From Victivallaceae bacterium (GTDB lineage Bacteria > Verrucomicrobiota > Lentisphaeria > Victivallales > Victivallaceae): a DNA stretch of 47,080 bases. Shown piece after piece: positions 34,701 through 41,386 of the stretch. Numbering within the stretch: position 1 is the first letter of the stretch; each line of letters opens with the position of its first letter. The notes beneath the pieces were generated by a model. That model did no database searches, was not told the DNA's origin, and saw only the letters and a program-made list of their open reading frames with translations. The position numbers were made by a program, and so were the translations under genes. Where the stretch lies: the NCBI GenBank assembly GCA_028709805.1, contig JAQUTL010000022.1, forward strand, positions 1 to 47,080. The letters run 5' to 3'.

Positions 34701-36343
34701 CCGCCGTCGTTCACCGCAAGCATGCTCTGCGCCACCTTGGAGTTGCCGCTGGCGTGGGAGCGCGAACCGGTGATCTCGGAATCGGAAATGGCACCGCCTG
34801 AGCCGATATTGAAAAATCCGCCGTTCTCGATCAGCAGCCCGGTTCCCGATCCGCCGGCGACTTCAAACGCGGCGCCGGTGTCTGTGTTAACCCCGCTGAC
34901 CTCGGCGTTGCTGTATATCTGAAGCGCGGTGCCGGAGGATATTTTCAGCCCGGTAGCGCTGGCACCGTTGCCAAACACCACAATGCCGTTGTTGACGGTC
35001 AGATTCGTGGCCACACCGCCGTCAACGGCGCCGGCAGAACTGATGCCCTGTACAACGAAGCAACCGGAATTGATTACCAGATTTTCCACTTTGCCCTGGC
35101 CGAACGACCAGTTGACCGTCTTGCCGGACGCATCGGTATAAGTGCCGTTGGAGACGTTTGTTCCGTCCCCGGTACGTCCGGTGCGGAAGCCGTCGAGGAT
35201 GCCTCCGTCAAGAATCTGGACGTTCTTGAGCTGCGGAGCGACTTTGCATATGGTCGTTCCCTGAATGTCGCCGTAAAGATTCATTCCGGACGCCAGAACA
35301 TAGCCGGTGACATTGCCTGACCCCATTGTGAACGACGCGCTGGAGCCGTCGTTGAAAACATATTTACCATCAATCTTCGAGTAGTAGCTGACATCGTAAA
35401 GGATGCCGCCTTCGTTGATAATCAGTTTGCTCATTTGCGTGGCTGTCGGATTGCCGGCCGGGCCGCGCCCCATGCCGCCCAGCCGCTTGATCGGGCTGTT
35501 CGGGTCGATTACCATGTTGGCCACATTGTTGCCGCCGCCGAGAATGGTGTAGTTTTTGTATGTGGTGGCGGTGACGTAGACTTTCACTCCAATGAGTTTC
35601 TGGGAAACCCGGAATCCGTCAATGTTCGCACCGTATTTCACGGTCGCGTTCTGGATGGTGGCGGCCGAACCGCCGATATACAGGGTGCCGCCGGCTTCGA
35701 CGGTGCAGCTCTGGACCGTGCCGTTTTGCGGGCGGTAGTTTCCTTTCCAGTCCTTTTTAGTGTCGAAGTCCCAGTCGGTGAGATAAAGCACGCCGCCGTT
35801 TTTGATGAGGCAGCCGGAGATGGCGCCGCCGTCATAAATGTGCGCCGAACCGCCGTTCTGCAAGGTGACGTTGGTCGCCGCCGGCGTGCCTTCAATATAA
35901 TTTTTGAAAACGATCAGCTGGGCGCCGACCCTGGTTTTGCCGACCGCGGTTGTTACTCCGGCGGCGTCGATTGTAATGTTCGACGCCGCGTTGTTGCCAA
36001 TAAGCTCAATTCTGGTTTTGTCGAAAATAGAAATGTTGGTAAGGGTGCCGCCGGCCACCTGCGTCCAGGCGTTATCGTAAAGATTTACGCCGTCCATTAC
36101 GCCGTCTCCGGACAGCACGCCGCCGGACATGACGACGTTTTTCGCCGAACCGCCGGCCAGAACTTTAAGATTGCCGCCTTTACCCACCGTCCCCGACACC
36201 AGACCGCCGGAGTTTACCTGCTGGAGCGCTCCGGCCATGATTACGCCGTTGACCGCAACTCCGCCCTTGTTCACCGCCTGAGTGCCTGAATCAATGATTT
36301 CTCCGTTTACCGTCTTGTTTTCCACCGGATTTGTGTAAGCCAT
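31724..36343 (-). CDS. giant AIDA-repeat surface protein
   Basis: This protein has 1539 residues from MAYTNPVENKTVNG; GGAG stands 10 bases before this ATG. A 19-codon in-frame extension upstream starts at 36400 and lies at the likely transcription start, so it is rejected. The first 550 residues are AIDA-type strand-loop-strand repeats rich in GG, N and V (SGTQAVNKGGVAVNG, VNSGGLVSGTVGKGG). The middle is a less regular beta-rich region. From about 1070, VYGGG/FGGGKN-type repeats lead to the module with KLIAAGKGNSAWIVGG (residue 1237), FTGEFSGTLVNFDAVAFGG and a C-terminal strand-rich end, all paralleled in the giant protein at 16430. No signal peptide, barrel or sorting motif is visible. It lies 3 kb from an AIDA-type heptosyltransferase, its probable modifying enzyme. 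Confidence 0.8.
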   Translation of the reverse strand: MAYTNPVENKTVNGEIIDSGTQAVNKGGVAVNGVIMAGALQQVNSGGLVSGTVGKGGNLKVLAGGSAKNVVMSGGVLSGDGVMDGVNLYDNAWTQVAGGTLTNISIFDKTRIELIGNNAASNITIDAAGVTTAVGKTRVGAQLIVFKNYIEGTPAATNVTLQNGGSAHIYDGGAISGCLIKNGGVLYLTDWDFDTKKDWKGNYRPQNGTVQSCTVEAGGTLYIGGSAATIQNATVKYGANIDGFRVSQKLIGVKVYVTATTYKNYTILGGGNNVANMVIDPNSPIKRLGGMGRGPAGNPTATQMSKLIINEGGILYDVSYYSKIDGKYVFNDGSSASFTMGSGNVTGYVLASGMNLYGDIQGTTICKVAPQLKNVQILDGGILDGFRTGRTGDGTNVSNGTYTDASGKTVNWSFGQGKVENLVINSGCFVVQGISSAGAVDGGVATNLTVNNGIVVFGNGASATGLKISSGTALQIYSNAEVSGVNTDTGAAFEVAGGSGTGLLIENGGFFNIGSGGAISDSEITGSRSHASGNSKVAQSMLAVNDGGSAKNVQLSNGSLLQLSGAFNLNNVKMDKSVTVQWLAFDPNCIIADTTLNGYENLNWNAETKTLTGWVHNGMGTSTFKPLSKSEVKYVDLTVADIPYNTAGWGSVDVDIDGLTFDLNPAVDGVASSSPTRWTNAWAGAWTVGAGSSVRNVKIYGGEFTGIKFNIDNLLLESRYTNYNCSMTTSGNTLNTVTVDKGIYYAGIWGDGGASVITDLTVKAGAVSLRNGSVRNLVGTGGKFQLYSKAEGSVAIYGNFTLKDTLVEYYGTQVKLDLDSLDSLTLQGGTTINNDISGGAGKFVTIYGVGNKIGAGFAVSVGTVIFDLAASADNWFNTGAVLADFANVQSEIKLNLRDSQGDYRFGTTAVKKMAMLIGGTAAEISFGETITVNGYEIKAFSDNGAGVISVRATASTNTDLGWADIAWSASKNYAVKYVNDLAASTSGTVNLGDAMENAGGNGVNNAFGTISTGGIVTAAQTGTTIFGGASNKDIATTWLKVTGGSKNVIYGGGNGKNITDGTNVYIKGDKTLTTALVFGGGKNATVSVGANNKYAVNMDVAGGRHRYVYGGGENCVINGDIAVWAYDTLVFSIFSGAGSSDVNGNINVNLDLPSYEGSKMSGNFYGGAVPVVGTTGTTGRNSNIVGNINMTLSSSADALGAYEGLIYGGSRAWGSVANVDGDINLKVTNIVHTDNLKLIAAGKGNSAWIVGGSQIVNNGATAGTGLITGTVNMTIGSNSLSNVVGGGQAQGAGATLTVNAVNMTISGATIANGVYGAGYAAQGGSVSVGSSLITISASATAATTIQGYVYAAGYVVGSGSVNVVNDSVVAFTGDGNYLTIGTVNGLGKGNCSVGGMTVAAFNNFTGEFSGTLVNFDAVAFGGNTTGLTMANAYNSSTWVFNVIGRTATDMFTSDPGSFNLRGDERAINLIIDTKAGFSFDLIDVTDETLEGVTVNLFDADKNSLGSFAFGGSLTVDKGTLTLENVDGVLSVDYKKGVLA

Positions 36344-36403
36344 GACGCCGCAGCTCCATTCTTTGGTTGATGATGTATCAGATATAACCCGTACTCGCAT
36401 AAA

Positions 36404-36431
36404 ACATTAGCATGTATCGGCGGCATTGCAA
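36404..36431 (-). promoter_or_regulatory. promoter of the second giant protein gene
   Basis: On the minus strand TTGCAA (36431-36426), a 16-base spacer and TAATGT (36409-36404). Transcription would begin near 36397, giving a leader of about 54 bases and supporting the start at 36343. Confidence 0.6.
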
Positions 36432-36476
36432 ATTGTTTTCGGCAAACCTTATGTGAAATTATTATCAAATTGACAG

Positions 36477-36510
36477 AAAAGCCGTCCGGCGTCATTTCGC
36501 CGGACGGCTT
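36477..36510 (-). terminator. intrinsic terminator of the GH20 gene
   Basis: AAGCCGTCCGGCG and CGCCGGACGGCTT form a 13-base-pair stem with a six-base loop, followed on the minus strand by TTTT, 17 bases after the stop of the GH20 gene. Confidence 0.85.
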
Positions 36511-36526
36511 GGGGGAGGGCGTTCTG

Positions 36527-39202
36527 TCAGTTTTCAACCGCGACGCCGAACAGCAGCACACCGGACGCGGTGCCGGAATTTTTAAGCGTCAGCGAAGTGA
36601 TTTTTTTATCCTTGTCCGGGTTCTCCCATTCCATGATCCATATCCGTCTGCCGCCGAATTCGGCCAGACGAGACGGGTTCAGCCGGTAGGTGCAGTCGCC
36701 GTTGTCCATCGCCGCCACATCCCGGCCGTAGAGTACCGGAATCGCCGTTGACGAGCCGTCTTCATAGCCGACAACGTAGGTGGCTGCCTCCGCGAGGTTT
36801 TTCAGTGGCGCGCCGGTCCGGGTGTGCAGAAATTTGAGCCGGGAGCCGTTGAGACCGGCGACCGGGATGGTCACTTCGTCGGGGTATCGCGGCGTAAGCA
36901 GCGATTTTGTGGCGACCGCTCCCGGCTTGCCGTTGATGGCGGCAACCAGAAAACGTCCGGAGGCGAAATCGGAGACTCCGGTCGGCAGGTCGGACAGGGC
37001 GGCGGAGCCGGCCGAATCGTTGACAAAGGCGGGAGCGTCCGGTGAAAACACAATGTTGACGCTGCCGGAAAGATCGAGCAGACTGCCGCTTTTCACGCCG
37101 CGGTCTTCATGGTGCTGAAGCATGGAGCCCAGCACTTGTGCCGCATCGTAGCGGTTGGCGAGGTCATCCGGGTTCCAGCCGCGGCAGCCGACCCGGATAT
37201 ACGGGGCGAGCTGGGCGAAGGAGTCGTACAGCGCGGTGCGGCTGCCGTGGAAGCCGTTCCATGTGGTGGACATCAAACCGAGCGAACCGTTCTTCGCGGC
37301 GCTCGCGGCGAGATTTTCCACGTTGAATTCCTCATACCATGAGCAGGCGACGGTGGGAAAACCCTCGGCCGACATCGCGTCAAGGTCGCCGAACGTTTTT
37401 GTGTTGCCGCTGTAACGCCAGACGCACAAAACAATGTCTTTGGGCAGTTCTTTGCGGATGTCGCGGACGTTGAGCGGCGGGCCGCCGGCGCCGTTTTCCG
37501 GGGATTCATTGCGATCGGCCAGCATGTCCTGCCAGATCATCAGAGTGAGTCCGTGCTGTTTGGCATAATTATAGTAGAACATGGTATCGTCGAAAAATAT
37601 CCTTTTGACGCCCTTTTCGATGTTTTCCGGGCGGACCGGATAGGGATAGTCGGCGTTCCACAGACAAAGCTCGTCGTGGCCGACGTGCAGATAGCGGCTC
37701 TGGTGACCGAACACGTTCTCAACTTCATTCAGAACCCCGGTCATGAAATCGTAGACCTTCGGATCGGACGGATTGTACTGGCGCGGCTTGGCCGGGTTTT
37801 CCGCCAGCTCGGCGTTCTGCCCGTTTTCAAACATCCACATGCAGTAGCCTAGACTGGAGATGAACGGAATAACCTCTATATAATTATCATTGGCGGTTGC
37901 GATGATGTCGGCCAGCTGCTCTTTGCTCACGGCCCACTCCTGATGACAGCCGGCGGTGGCGTCCCACTTCGCGTATTCGCTTTCAAGCAGGATGTAGTTC
38001 ATTTTCATCGGAGACAGAACGTCCTCGATCATGGATTTAAGATAAACGTCGGAATTGTTGTCCACCAGAGAATGGATGCCGCGGAGTTTGAATTTCGGAG
38101 CGTCGTGGATGGCGGCGGTCTGGAACGCGCCGTCGCGGTAAAGCGATTTCAGCGTCTGCATGGCGTAAAATGCGCCGCGTTCGCTGAGCGCGATCACCGA
38201 AATGTCGGAATGAGTGACGTTGAGGATGTATCCCTCCGGATTGTCGAGTCCGGGGAAGCGGTCGGCAATCAGCACGGTGAACGGCGTGCCGTTTTTGGCA
38301 AACTTCAACGGCAGTTGCTCGGTGAATATCCGTTTGGCGGCGCGTCCGAGCCGGTCGGGGATGGTCGCAAAATTTAGATTAAGTCTGGTTGTGGCCAACT
38401 TTTCGGCTCCCGGCGCCATGGATGCCGGAGTCGGCAGCGGCGGATGAAGGCGCGGTATGGTGTGCGTGACCTCCGTTTCAATGATCGCCTCGGCCGGTTT
38501 TCCGGTGGCGGCGCGCGGTTCCGGAACCGTGAGTCCGGGGCGGGCGGTGAATCGTATTTCAGCCACGATCCGCAGCGGACGGCTTTTTTCCAGCGGAACG
38601 GCGGTACCGAGCCAGAAACTCGGCGTGCCTTCGATGGTGGCGCGGCGGCGGTCGTCGAGCCGCATTCCGGGGCCTTCGACGATATTTATTTCAAGTTTTC
38701 CGCAGTCGGTGTCGAAAGTCATGCTTTTTGTTTCCGGGAATATTTGTGCAATGCCGCCGTCGGCCGGAATTTCAGGAATGGTCCCGGCGCGTTCCGGTGT
38801 GGAGAATTTCGCCCCTGAAAGCAGATTGGCGGGCAGCAGCAGCAGATTGCCCTCAAAAAGACAGGGAATATCCTGCGTCAACTCGGCGTCGATGACAATT
38901 CTCGCGGTGTTGCCGGCGGTGGAAATGCTGTATTCGTTGAGTTTTATCTGATCGCTGTCGCCGCGCTGGATCATTTGGTTGTCAACGCATTCGCGCGGCG
39001 AAGTGCCGGTGTAGAAGTAAAGTTTGACCCACGGCGGTTCGACAAAGGCCAGCTTGGTCTGAAGCGACACCGGAGCGATCGGCGTTGCGAGAATGATGCC
39101 GTCGTCGGTCATTTTCGCTGAGAGTTGCGACTCCGGCCCCGCCGAACACCCGGCGGCGAACAGCGCGGCGGCCGCCGCAATACACAATATTGACTTTTTC
39201 AT
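36527..39202 (-). CDS. GH20-type beta-N-acetylhexosaminidase lipoprotein
   Basis: This protein has 891 residues. MKKSILCIAAAAALFAAGCS is a lipoprotein signal with the lipobox FAAGC. An N-terminal beta-rich region (about 30-260) precedes a GH20b-like domain (about 270-350, GYILNVTHSDISVIALSERG). The catalytic barrel follows (LRGIHSLVDNNSDVYLKSMI, VIPFISSLGYCMWMF) with Asp510-Glu511 in HVGHDEL, the acid/base pair that acts with the substrate's acetamido group. GAAAGGAC precedes the ATG. It probably cleaves terminal GlcNAc/GalNAc residues from host glycans or cell-wall sugars outside the cell or in the periplasm. The C-terminal 200 residues are an extra beta domain. Confidence 0.85.
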   Translation of the reverse strand: MKKSILCIAAAAALFAAGCSAGPESQLSAKMTDDGIILATPIAPVSLQTKLAFVEPPWVKLYFYTGTSPRECVDNQMIQRGDSDQIKLNEYSISTAGNTARIVIDAELTQDIPCLFEGNLLLLPANLLSGAKFSTPERAGTIPEIPADGGIAQIFPETKSMTFDTDCGKLEINIVEGPGMRLDDRRRATIEGTPSFWLGTAVPLEKSRPLRIVAEIRFTARPGLTVPEPRAATGKPAEAIIETEVTHTIPRLHPPLPTPASMAPGAEKLATTRLNLNFATIPDRLGRAAKRIFTEQLPLKFAKNGTPFTVLIADRFPGLDNPEGYILNVTHSDISVIALSERGAFYAMQTLKSLYRDGAFQTAAIHDAPKFKLRGIHSLVDNNSDVYLKSMIEDVLSPMKMNYILLESEYAKWDATAGCHQEWAVSKEQLADIIATANDNYIEVIPFISSLGYCMWMFENGQNAELAENPAKPRQYNPSDPKVYDFMTGVLNEVENVFGHQSRYLHVGHDELCLWNADYPYPVRPENIEKGVKRIFFDDTMFYYNYAKQHGLTLMIWQDMLADRNESPENGAGGPPLNVRDIRKELPKDIVLCVWRYSGNTKTFGDLDAMSAEGFPTVACSWYEEFNVENLAASAAKNGSLGLMSTTWNGFHGSRTALYDSFAQLAPYIRVGCRGWNPDDLANRYDAAQVLGSMLQHHEDRGVKSGSLLDLSGSVNIVFSPDAPAFVNDSAGSAALSDLPTGVSDFASGRFLVAAINGKPGAVATKSLLTPRYPDEVTIPVAGLNGSRLKFLHTRTGAPLKNLAEAATYVVGYEDGSSTAIPVLYGRDVAAMDNGDCTYRLNPSRLAEFGGRRIWIMEWENPDKDKKITSLTLKNSGTASGVLLFGVAVEN

Positions 39203-39227
39203 GACAGTCCTTTCTTTTTTCGCAGTT

Positions 39228-39255
39228 AAGTTAATGCGGACGGAATGTTTTTCAA
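39228..39255 (-). promoter_or_regulatory. promoter of the GH20 gene
   Basis: Minus strand TTGAAA (39255-39250), 16 bases, TAACTT (39233-39228), about 25 bases before the start codon. Confidence 0.45.
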
Positions 39256-39348
39256 GTCACCGGTCTTTGCGGTGAATGATTGTCGGCGTTTTTTGCGCGA
39301 TTCGGATATATTTTTTTCGGCGAGCTGCATTTTTTTATTTTCATGAGC

Positions 39349-39376
39349 TTGACTTGACGCAGAACCGGCGTTATCT
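39349..39376 (+). promoter_or_regulatory. promoter of the heptosyltransferase gene
   Basis: TTGACT at 39349, 16-base spacer, TTATCT at 39371. The expected transcript start near 39382 lies after the first possible ATG (39379) and favours the ATG at 39418. Confidence 0.45.
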
Positions 39377-39417
39377 TCATGACCATGGCAAAAAAAGCAA
39401 CAGCAGGAGTGCAAGCA

Positions 39418-40779
39418 ATGGCAAATAGTGATATTTCGGTGAAACCGGCGGGCAACCCCGGCTTTTCCGTTGGCGGCGATTCCGGATTGAAGAATGATAT
39501 TTCGATCAAAAGCTCCGCATCTTCGGCTGCTCCGGCCTCGTCGCCGTCGGCTTCGAATGACGCTCAGCCCCAGACCGAGCAGATATACGGCCCGATTCCG
39601 GCGGTGCCGACCATGCAGGCGGTCGAAGGCATAACCTTCGACTTCAATGACGGAATCAGAATCCTGTTTCCTCACAACGGCAAAACCTACCGGGTCTGTT
39701 TCTCAGACGTCGACACCGGCATCATCCTTTATAACGCCGACACCGTGGAGGGCGCCTTTGTCACCAGCGTGAAAAAGTTTTTTATCCGGTTCAAACTCCA
39801 GATATTCCGGCCCAAAGAGGAAAAGCCGATTTTTGAACACGTCTTCAATCCGCGCGGCCGGGACATCATGATCCAGCTTCCGGTCTCCACCATCGGCGAC
39901 GCCATCGGCTGGTTCAGCTATGTCGAGCGTTTTCAGCAGAAGCACAAATGCCATGTCATCTGCGTGATGCTGCCCCACATTTCGGCTCTGGTGCGTGACC
40001 AGTATCCGGAAATAACCTTCATTTCCAAGGACGATACCGCCAACTACAAGCCGTACGCCTGTTATTATATGGGGCTGTTTTTCAAGGGGAATGTGGATAA
40101 TCAGCCGATTGATTTCCGCTATATCGGCTTGCACCGCACCGCCGGATATATTCTTGGCGTTGATCCGTCCGACATTCCGCCGCGGTTCAATCTCTCGGCC
40201 AAGCGGCGGATCGCGGAACCGTATGTGTGCATCGCCGCGCAAAGCTCCAGTCAGGCCAAGTATTGGAACAATCCGCACGGCTGGCTGGACGTGGTCGATT
40301 TTCTGAAGAAAAAAGGCTACCGGGTGATTTGCATCGACCGCGACATGGTGTACGGTCAGGGCATCCACTATAACTTCATCCCATACGGCTGCGAGAACGA
40401 AACCGGAGCAAAACCGCTTCAGGAGCGGGTCGATCTGGTCAAAGACGCGGAATTTTTCATCGGGTTGTCCAGCGGACTTTCCTGGCTGGCCTGGGGGTGC
40501 GGCGTTCCGGTGGTGATGATCTCCGGATTCACGCATCCGACCAACGAGTTTTCCACTCCGTACCGGGTCATAAATTATCATACCTGCCACAGCTGCTGGA
40601 ACGATATGCGGGTGGACTTCGACCATTACGATTTTCTCTGGTGTCCCCGGCTCAAGGACACGCCGCGGCAGTTTGAATGTACGCGGCTGATCTCGTCCGA
40701 ACAGGTGATAAAGACAATCAAGCGCATTCCGGCGTATCTTGAGCGCCATCCGGAAGACGCGGTGAATGATGAGGAGTAG
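39418..40779 (+). CDS. autotransporter strand-loop-strand O-heptosyltransferase (Aah/TibC-like)
   Basis: This protein has 453 residues from the ATG behind AGGAG; 39379 is an upstream alternative. After a Ser/Ala-rich lead (1-70) it has a beta-rich N-terminal domain (ITFDFNDGIRILFPHNGKTY) and a two-domain GT-B fold (GRDIMIQLPVSTIGDAIGWF, VCIAAQSSSQAKYWNNPHGW, FFIGLSSGLSWLAWGCGVPV, VMISGFTHPTNEF), as in the bacterial autotransporter heptosyltransferases Aah and TibC. These link heptose from ADP-heptose to serines of AIDA-type repeats in the cytoplasm. The C-terminal Cys390-x2-Cys393-x15-Cys409-x11-Cys421 set matches the metal-binding cysteines of this family. Two AIDA-repeat proteins in the window are its likely substrates. 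ADP-heptose genes are not here. Confidence 0.88.
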   Translation: MANSDISVKPAGNPGFSVGGDSGLKNDISIKSSASSAAPASSPSASNDAQPQTEQIYGPIPAVPTMQAVEGITFDFNDGIRILFPHNGKTYRVCFSDVDTGIILYNADTVEGAFVTSVKKFFIRFKLQIFRPKEEKPIFEHVFNPRGRDIMIQLPVSTIGDAIGWFSYVERFQQKHKCHVICVMLPHISALVRDQYPEITFISKDDTANYKPYACYYMGLFFKGNVDNQPIDFRYIGLHRTAGYILGVDPSDIPPRFNLSAKRRIAEPYVCIAAQSSSQAKYWNNPHGWLDVVDFLKKKGYRVICIDRDMVYGQGIHYNFIPYGCENETGAKPLQERVDLVKDAEFFIGLSSGLSWLAWGCGVPVVMISGFTHPTNEFSTPYRVINYHTCHSCWNDMRVDFDHYDFLWCPRLKDTPRQFECTRLISSEQVIKTIKRIPAYLERHPEDAVNDEE

Positions 40780-40788
40780 GAACATATT

Positions 40789-41247
40789 ATGCTGATCGTG
40801 GGAACCCCGCTGGGGCGTATCGGACTGTGTGAGGAAAACGGCAAACTTTCGCAACTGGTGTTTTCGCCGCCCGGATTCACCGCCGGAACGGCGACTCCGT
40901 TTCTGCTGGAAGCGGCGCGGCAGCTGTCGCTGTATCTCTCCGGGAAACTGACGGCGTTCACGCTGCCGCTGGCTCCGGCGGGCGGGACCGAATTTCAGCG
41001 GACGGTGTGGAACGCGTTGATTGACATTCCATTCGGCAAGGCGGAGAGCTACGGCGGCATCGCCGTGAAAATCGGCAATCCGCATGCGGCGCGGGCGGTG
41101 GGCATGGCCTGCCGCTGCAATCCGCTGCCGATCATGATTCCGTGCCACCGGGTGTTGGGTTCCGGCGGCAAACTCACCGGATACGCCGGGGAGCTCAGTG
41201 TGAAAAAGCAGCTTCTGAAACTTGAGAAGATCGCTTTTTGCGAGTGA
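40789..41247 (+). CDS. ogt: methylated-DNA--[protein]-cysteine S-methyltransferase
   Basis: This suicide repair protein moves alkyl groups from O6-alkylguanine in DNA onto its own cysteine. It has 152 residues, the usual length of Ogt. Cys119 in IPCHRV is the acceptor, ARAVGMA holds the arginine finger, and PFGKAESYGGIA is the DNA-recognition helix. GSGGKLTGYAG follows the active site as expected. It starts nine bases after the heptosyltransferase stop and probably shares its transcript, without an obvious functional link. Confidence 0.93.
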   Translation: MLIVGTPLGRIGLCEENGKLSQLVFSPPGFTAGTATPFLLEAARQLSLYLSGKLTAFTLPLAPAGGTEFQRTVWNALIDIPFGKAESYGGIAVKIGNPHAARAVGMACRCNPLPIMIPCHRVLGSGGKLTGYAGELSVKKQLLKLEKIAFCE

Positions 41248-41289
41248 CGCGGAGTTTGCCGCGCCATTGCTTGAAGTGAAATAACAAAA

Positions 41290-41332
41290 AACGCTCTCCG
41301 TTCCGGTCTTGCGGGCGGAGGGCGTTCTTTTT
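41290..41332. terminator. terminator between convergent genes
   Basis: AACGCTCTCCG pairs with CGGAGGGCGTT (one G-U pair) around a 15-base loop, followed by CTTTTT on the plus strand and preceded by AAAAAA for the minus strand. Confidence 0.75.
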
Positions 41333-41386
41333 GTTTTGCCGATGTGACACCGTGTCGCCGCCGGCGGGCGCGGCGGTTCCGCACGG

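Noticed and set aside
31724..36400. Longer start of the second giant protein (19 extra codons)
   Set aside because: The extension begins at or before the likely transcription start and has no Shine-Dalgarno site, while the start at 36343 has GGAG at good spacing.
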